A stretch of DNA of 7,337 nucleotides from Patescibacteria group bacterium (GTDB taxonomy: Bacteria > Patescibacteriota > UBA1384 > XYA2-FULL-43-10 > CAINNR01), in contig JAQVAO010000025.1 in the NCBI GenBank assembly GCA_028690755.1, positions 1 to 7,337 on the forward strand, given 5' to 3'. The notes under the pieces were generated by a model that had not been told where the DNA came from, searched no databases, and was given only the letters and a program-made list of their open reading frames with translations. This document shows positions 5,508 through 7,337 of this stretch, piece by piece. A program made the translations under genes and the position numbers. The number at the start of each line of letters is the position of its first letter. Positions within the stretch are counted from its first letter, which is position 1.

Positions 5508-5542
5508 AAAAAAAGTCCACCCGTGTTGGGTGGATTTGTTGT
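5508..5542. terminator. Bidirectional terminator between yidC and the convergent decarboxylase gene
   Basis: TCCACCC (5516-5522) and GGGTGGA (5528-5534) form a perfect 7-bp stem around a 5-base loop. On the minus strand the stem is followed by C and seven T (5508-5515), an excellent intrinsic terminator for the decarboxylase gene, whose stop codon is eight bases away. On the plus strand it is followed by TTTGTTGTT, so it probably also stops transcription from yidC. Confidence 0.88.
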
Positions 5543-6811
5543 TCAGGCGACCAGTTCGAGGGCGATCGAGTGGCCGAAGGACTGGCGCATCGCGATCAGC
5601 TTGATCGTGCCATCGGAGAGGACGATCACCTCAGGGCTGATCAGATTTCCGTTGTAGCCTGAGGCCATCGCTCGGACATAGGCGCCGCAGTGCATCATCA
5701 CCAAGCGGTCGCCGCGCTTGAGGAGGGGCAGGTTGAGAAGACCTCTGCCGATGAAGTCGGTGCTTTCGCAGTAGGGTCCGGCGATGTACGTGGGGGTCGA
5801 TTCTGGATCGCCCGCGACAAGAGGCCAGATCTGGTGGTAAGCGTCATACAGCATCGGCCTCGGATTATCCCCCATGCCGGCGTCGCAGGTGACTATCCGC
5901 CAAGGCTTGCCTTCCTCGTCGGTTCCATATTCGACTGACATCACCGTGGTCACCATCACTGCGGTGTCGGCGACGACCGACCGACCCGGCTCGATGAGGA
6001 GCTGGATATCCCGGTCGCCGATGGCGTTGTATATCTCCCGGGAGAACTCATCGACGCATGGTGCTGATCCATCCTCGGTGTAGCAGACCGGGAATCCTCC
6101 GCCGATATCGAGCAACTTGAGGTTGAATTCGTCGATGATCGGCAGGGCGACTCCGATCGCCTGTGCAGTACAACTCGGCGAATCAATCTGACTGCCGATG
6201 TGGAAGTGGATTCCCCCGAACCGGTAGCCACTCGCTGACACTCGGTTCTCAAGAATCTCTCTGACCGCTGCTTCCGGCATGCCGAACTTCGAGAAGGCGG
6301 TGCCGGTGGTCAGATGGCGATGGGTGTGAGCGTCCACGTTGGGCCGAAGCCGAAGTAGTGCCGTGGTTTCCAACCCTTGGGAAATGGCAGCGACGTCGAT
6401 GATCGGCAGCTCCTCAGGCCGTTCGACTACGATAGTCACCCCGGCGCCAACGGCTTCCGATACTTCATAGTCGGTCTTGGCAGCGCCGGCGTAGACGATC
6501 TCCTCTGGGCGGGCTCCGGCGAGCTTGGCGCGACCAAGCTCGCCGTGGGAAACGACGTCGAAGCCGAAACCCTGGTCGCGGATCAACCGCAGAATCTCCA
6601 GGTTCATGCAGGCTTTGACCGCGAACCTCTTCTTAGCTTGCGGGAAAGCGCTGTTGAGAGCGGCGCAATTGTCCAAAATCGCCCTCTCGTTGTAGACGTA
6701 GAGCGGGGTGAAACCGCGCTCATGTGGAACACTGGCGATCACTTCGGTTAGCGGTATGCCGTTGCAGCACATCAGTCCGTCTATGTAACCGAACCCGCCG
6801 ATCGATTGCAT
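5543..6811 (-). CDS. lysA: Diaminopimelate decarboxylase-like PLP enzyme (LysA family, fold type III)
   Basis: LysA removes the D-centre carboxyl of meso-diaminopimelate to give lysine. The 422-residue length is normal and all hallmark motifs are present: the FGYIDGLMCCNGIPL opening, PLYVYNERAI (36-45), FAVKA with the PLP lysine K66, FDVVSHGEL (84-92), HIGSQ (204-208), LDIGGGFP (234-241), EPGRS (274-278), CESTD (348-352) with the partner-subunit cysteine, and GAY..AMASGYN (376-387). After YN the usual arginine-rich substrate segment is replaced by GNLISPEV, so a different substrate (another D-amino acid, ornithine or a polyamine precursor) is possible. The start is supported by family alignment and by GGGAGG (6819-6824) seven bases upstream. 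The gene is GC-rich (37 of 60 bases at 6541-6600), unlike its neighbours, and stands alone with its own promoter and terminator. No other lysine-pathway gene is visible. Confidence 0.88.
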   Translation of the reverse strand: MQSIGGFGYIDGLMCCNGIPLTEVIASVPHERGFTPLYVYNERAILDNCAALNSAFPQAKKRFAVKACMNLEILRLIRDQGFGFDVVSHGELGRAKLAGARPEEIVYAGAAKTDYEVSEAVGAGVTIVVERPEELPIIDVAAISQGLETTALLRLRPNVDAHTHRHLTTGTAFSKFGMPEAAVREILENRVSASGYRFGGIHFHIGSQIDSPSCTAQAIGVALPIIDEFNLKLLDIGGGFPVCYTEDGSAPCVDEFSREIYNAIGDRDIQLLIEPGRSVVADTAVMVTTVMSVEYGTDEEGKPWRIVTCDAGMGDNPRPMLYDAYHQIWPLVAGDPESTPTYIAGPYCESTDFIGRGLLNLPLLKRGDRLVMMHCGAYVRAMASGYNGNLISPEVIVLSDGTIKLIAMRQSFGHSIALELVA

Positions 6812-6862
6812 CTTTCAGCCTCCCTGTTGTCTCAGTTGATCCCTGTGTTATCAGGCAGTCGC

Positions 6863-6891
6863 ATAGTACAATAAAATATCTAATTTATCAA
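6863..6891 (-). promoter_or_regulatory. Promoter of the decarboxylase gene
   Basis: On the minus strand TTGATA (6886-6891) is followed by a 17-base spacer and TACTAT (6863-6868), each close to consensus. Transcription would start near 6856, giving a leader of about 45 bases ending in the GGGAGG ribosome site. The -35 is only nine bases from the -35 of the tRNA promoter on the other strand. The two units are therefore driven back-to-back. Confidence 0.75.
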
Positions 6892-6900
6892 GCGTGAGAG

Positions 6901-6928
6901 TTGAAAAAAAGTTAAAATCGGTTATAAT
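6901..6928 (+). promoter_or_regulatory. Promoter of the tRNA-Ser gene
   Basis: TTGAAA (6901-6906), a 16-base spacer and a perfect TATAAT (6923-6928). The expected start, near 6935, is two bases ahead of the mature tRNA 5' end. The primary transcript would thus need only minimal RNase P trimming. Confidence 0.85.
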
Positions 6929-6936
6929 TCAGGCGT

Positions 6937-7091
<155 letters not shown>

Positions 7092-7102
7092 TAAAATATA
7101 GT

Positions 7103-7337
7103 ATGAGTTATTTTACGTACATTATTCTTTGTGACAATAGTAAATATTATGTAGGTCACTCATCGGATGTTGATAGAAGATTTGAACGACATCTCCAGAA
7201 AAACGGAGCAAAATTTACTGCTCAAAATACACCTACCGAAATTCTCTGGAAACAAGAATTTAAAACAGAAATTGAAGCAATTAGGAGGGAAAAACAGATT
7301 AAAGGTTGGAGTAAGATCAAGAAAGAGAATTTAATCA
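7103..7337 (+). CDS. Small GIY-YIG domain endonuclease, 3' end cut off by window edge
   Basis: The frame is open for 78 codons to the window edge. It starts MSYFTYIILCDNSKYYVGHS, the two-strand GIY-YIG core in its TYI…YYVG form. It continues SSDVDRRFERH (21-31), which carries the catalytic arginine helix, and ends with EIEAIRREKQIKGWSKIKKENL, containing the conserved metal-binding glutamate E59 and the KxIKxWSRxKK signature of this subfamily. Stand-alone members are usually about 80-100 residues, so only a short tail is missing. Such proteins are predicted DNA-cleaving enzymes of unproven cellular role, sometimes linked to mobility or repair. There is no strong Shine-Dalgarno sequence; GAAGGA lies at 7085-7090, twelve bases upstream. 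It follows a tRNA gene and a REP-like repeat. Confidence 0.88.
   Translation, partial: MSYFTYIILCDNSKYYVGHSSDVDRRFERHLQKNGAKFTAQNTPTEILWKQEFKTEIEAIRREKQIKGWSKIKKENLI

Noticed and set aside
5690..6751. Several long open frames antisense or out of frame in the decarboxylase gene
   Set aside because: GC-rich genes commonly open extra frames. All motifs lie in the 5543-6811 frame.
2843..6891. Assembly chimera as the explanation for the GC-rich blocks
   Set aside because: Both blocks begin and end precisely at promoters and terminators, and native operons on each side stay intact. A random mis-join would not do this twice. Read coverage would settle it.

Overview
The window looks like the chromosomal replication-origin region of a small-genome bacterium, most likely a member of the Candidate Phyla Radiation (Patescibacteria, probably Parcubacteria-like). 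The basis is the AT-rich native DNA, the compact dnaN–oriC–dnaA // rpmH–rnpA–yidD–yidC layout, a YidC without the large periplasmic domain, a YidD with the SPDHGW-type spacer, weak or absent Shine-Dalgarno sequences on several native genes, and palindromic AT-rich intergenic repeats. UGA is used as a stop (rnpA, the decarboxylase), so the Gracilibacteria/SR1 code, in which UGA means glycine, is not in use. The lineage is inferred; no 16S or marker search was possible.

Layout. Bases 1-908 (minus) hold the start of dnaN, cut off at the window edge. Bases 909-1336 are a non-coding origin: an AT-rich unwinding region next to dnaN, then about eight DnaA boxes. dnaA follows (minus, 1337-2722). Further DnaA boxes lie inside its linker coding region (2370-2430) and upstream of it (2732-2810). 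On the other side, rpmH, rnpA, yidD and yidC (3601-5489, plus) form the usual block for ribosome, RNase P and membrane-insertion functions. A tRNA-Ser(CGA) gene (6937-7027) and the start of a GIY-YIG nuclease gene (7103 onward, cut off) close the window.

Two GC-rich single-gene units interrupt this conserved core. One is an unrecognised 175-aa gene between dnaA and rpmH (2881-3408, minus). The other is a diaminopimelate-decarboxylase-like gene between yidC and the tRNA (5543-6811, minus). In 60-base lines counted by hand, G+C was 45/60 (2941-3000) and 37/60 (6541-6600) in these genes, against 17/60 in dnaA (1501-1560). Each unit has its own near-consensus promoter, a strong Shine-Dalgarno sequence, and a stop codon a few bases from a strong hairpin terminator. 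Each promoter lies back-to-back with that of the plus-strand neighbour. They resemble self-contained cassettes placed between native operons, and they are the strongest lead in the window.

Three other structures deserve attention. Two imperfect palindromic AT-rich elements lie inside the rpmH–yidC block. A REP-like inverted repeat lies directly before the GIY-YIG gene. A 19-bp DnaA-box pair is present both in oriC and inside dnaA.
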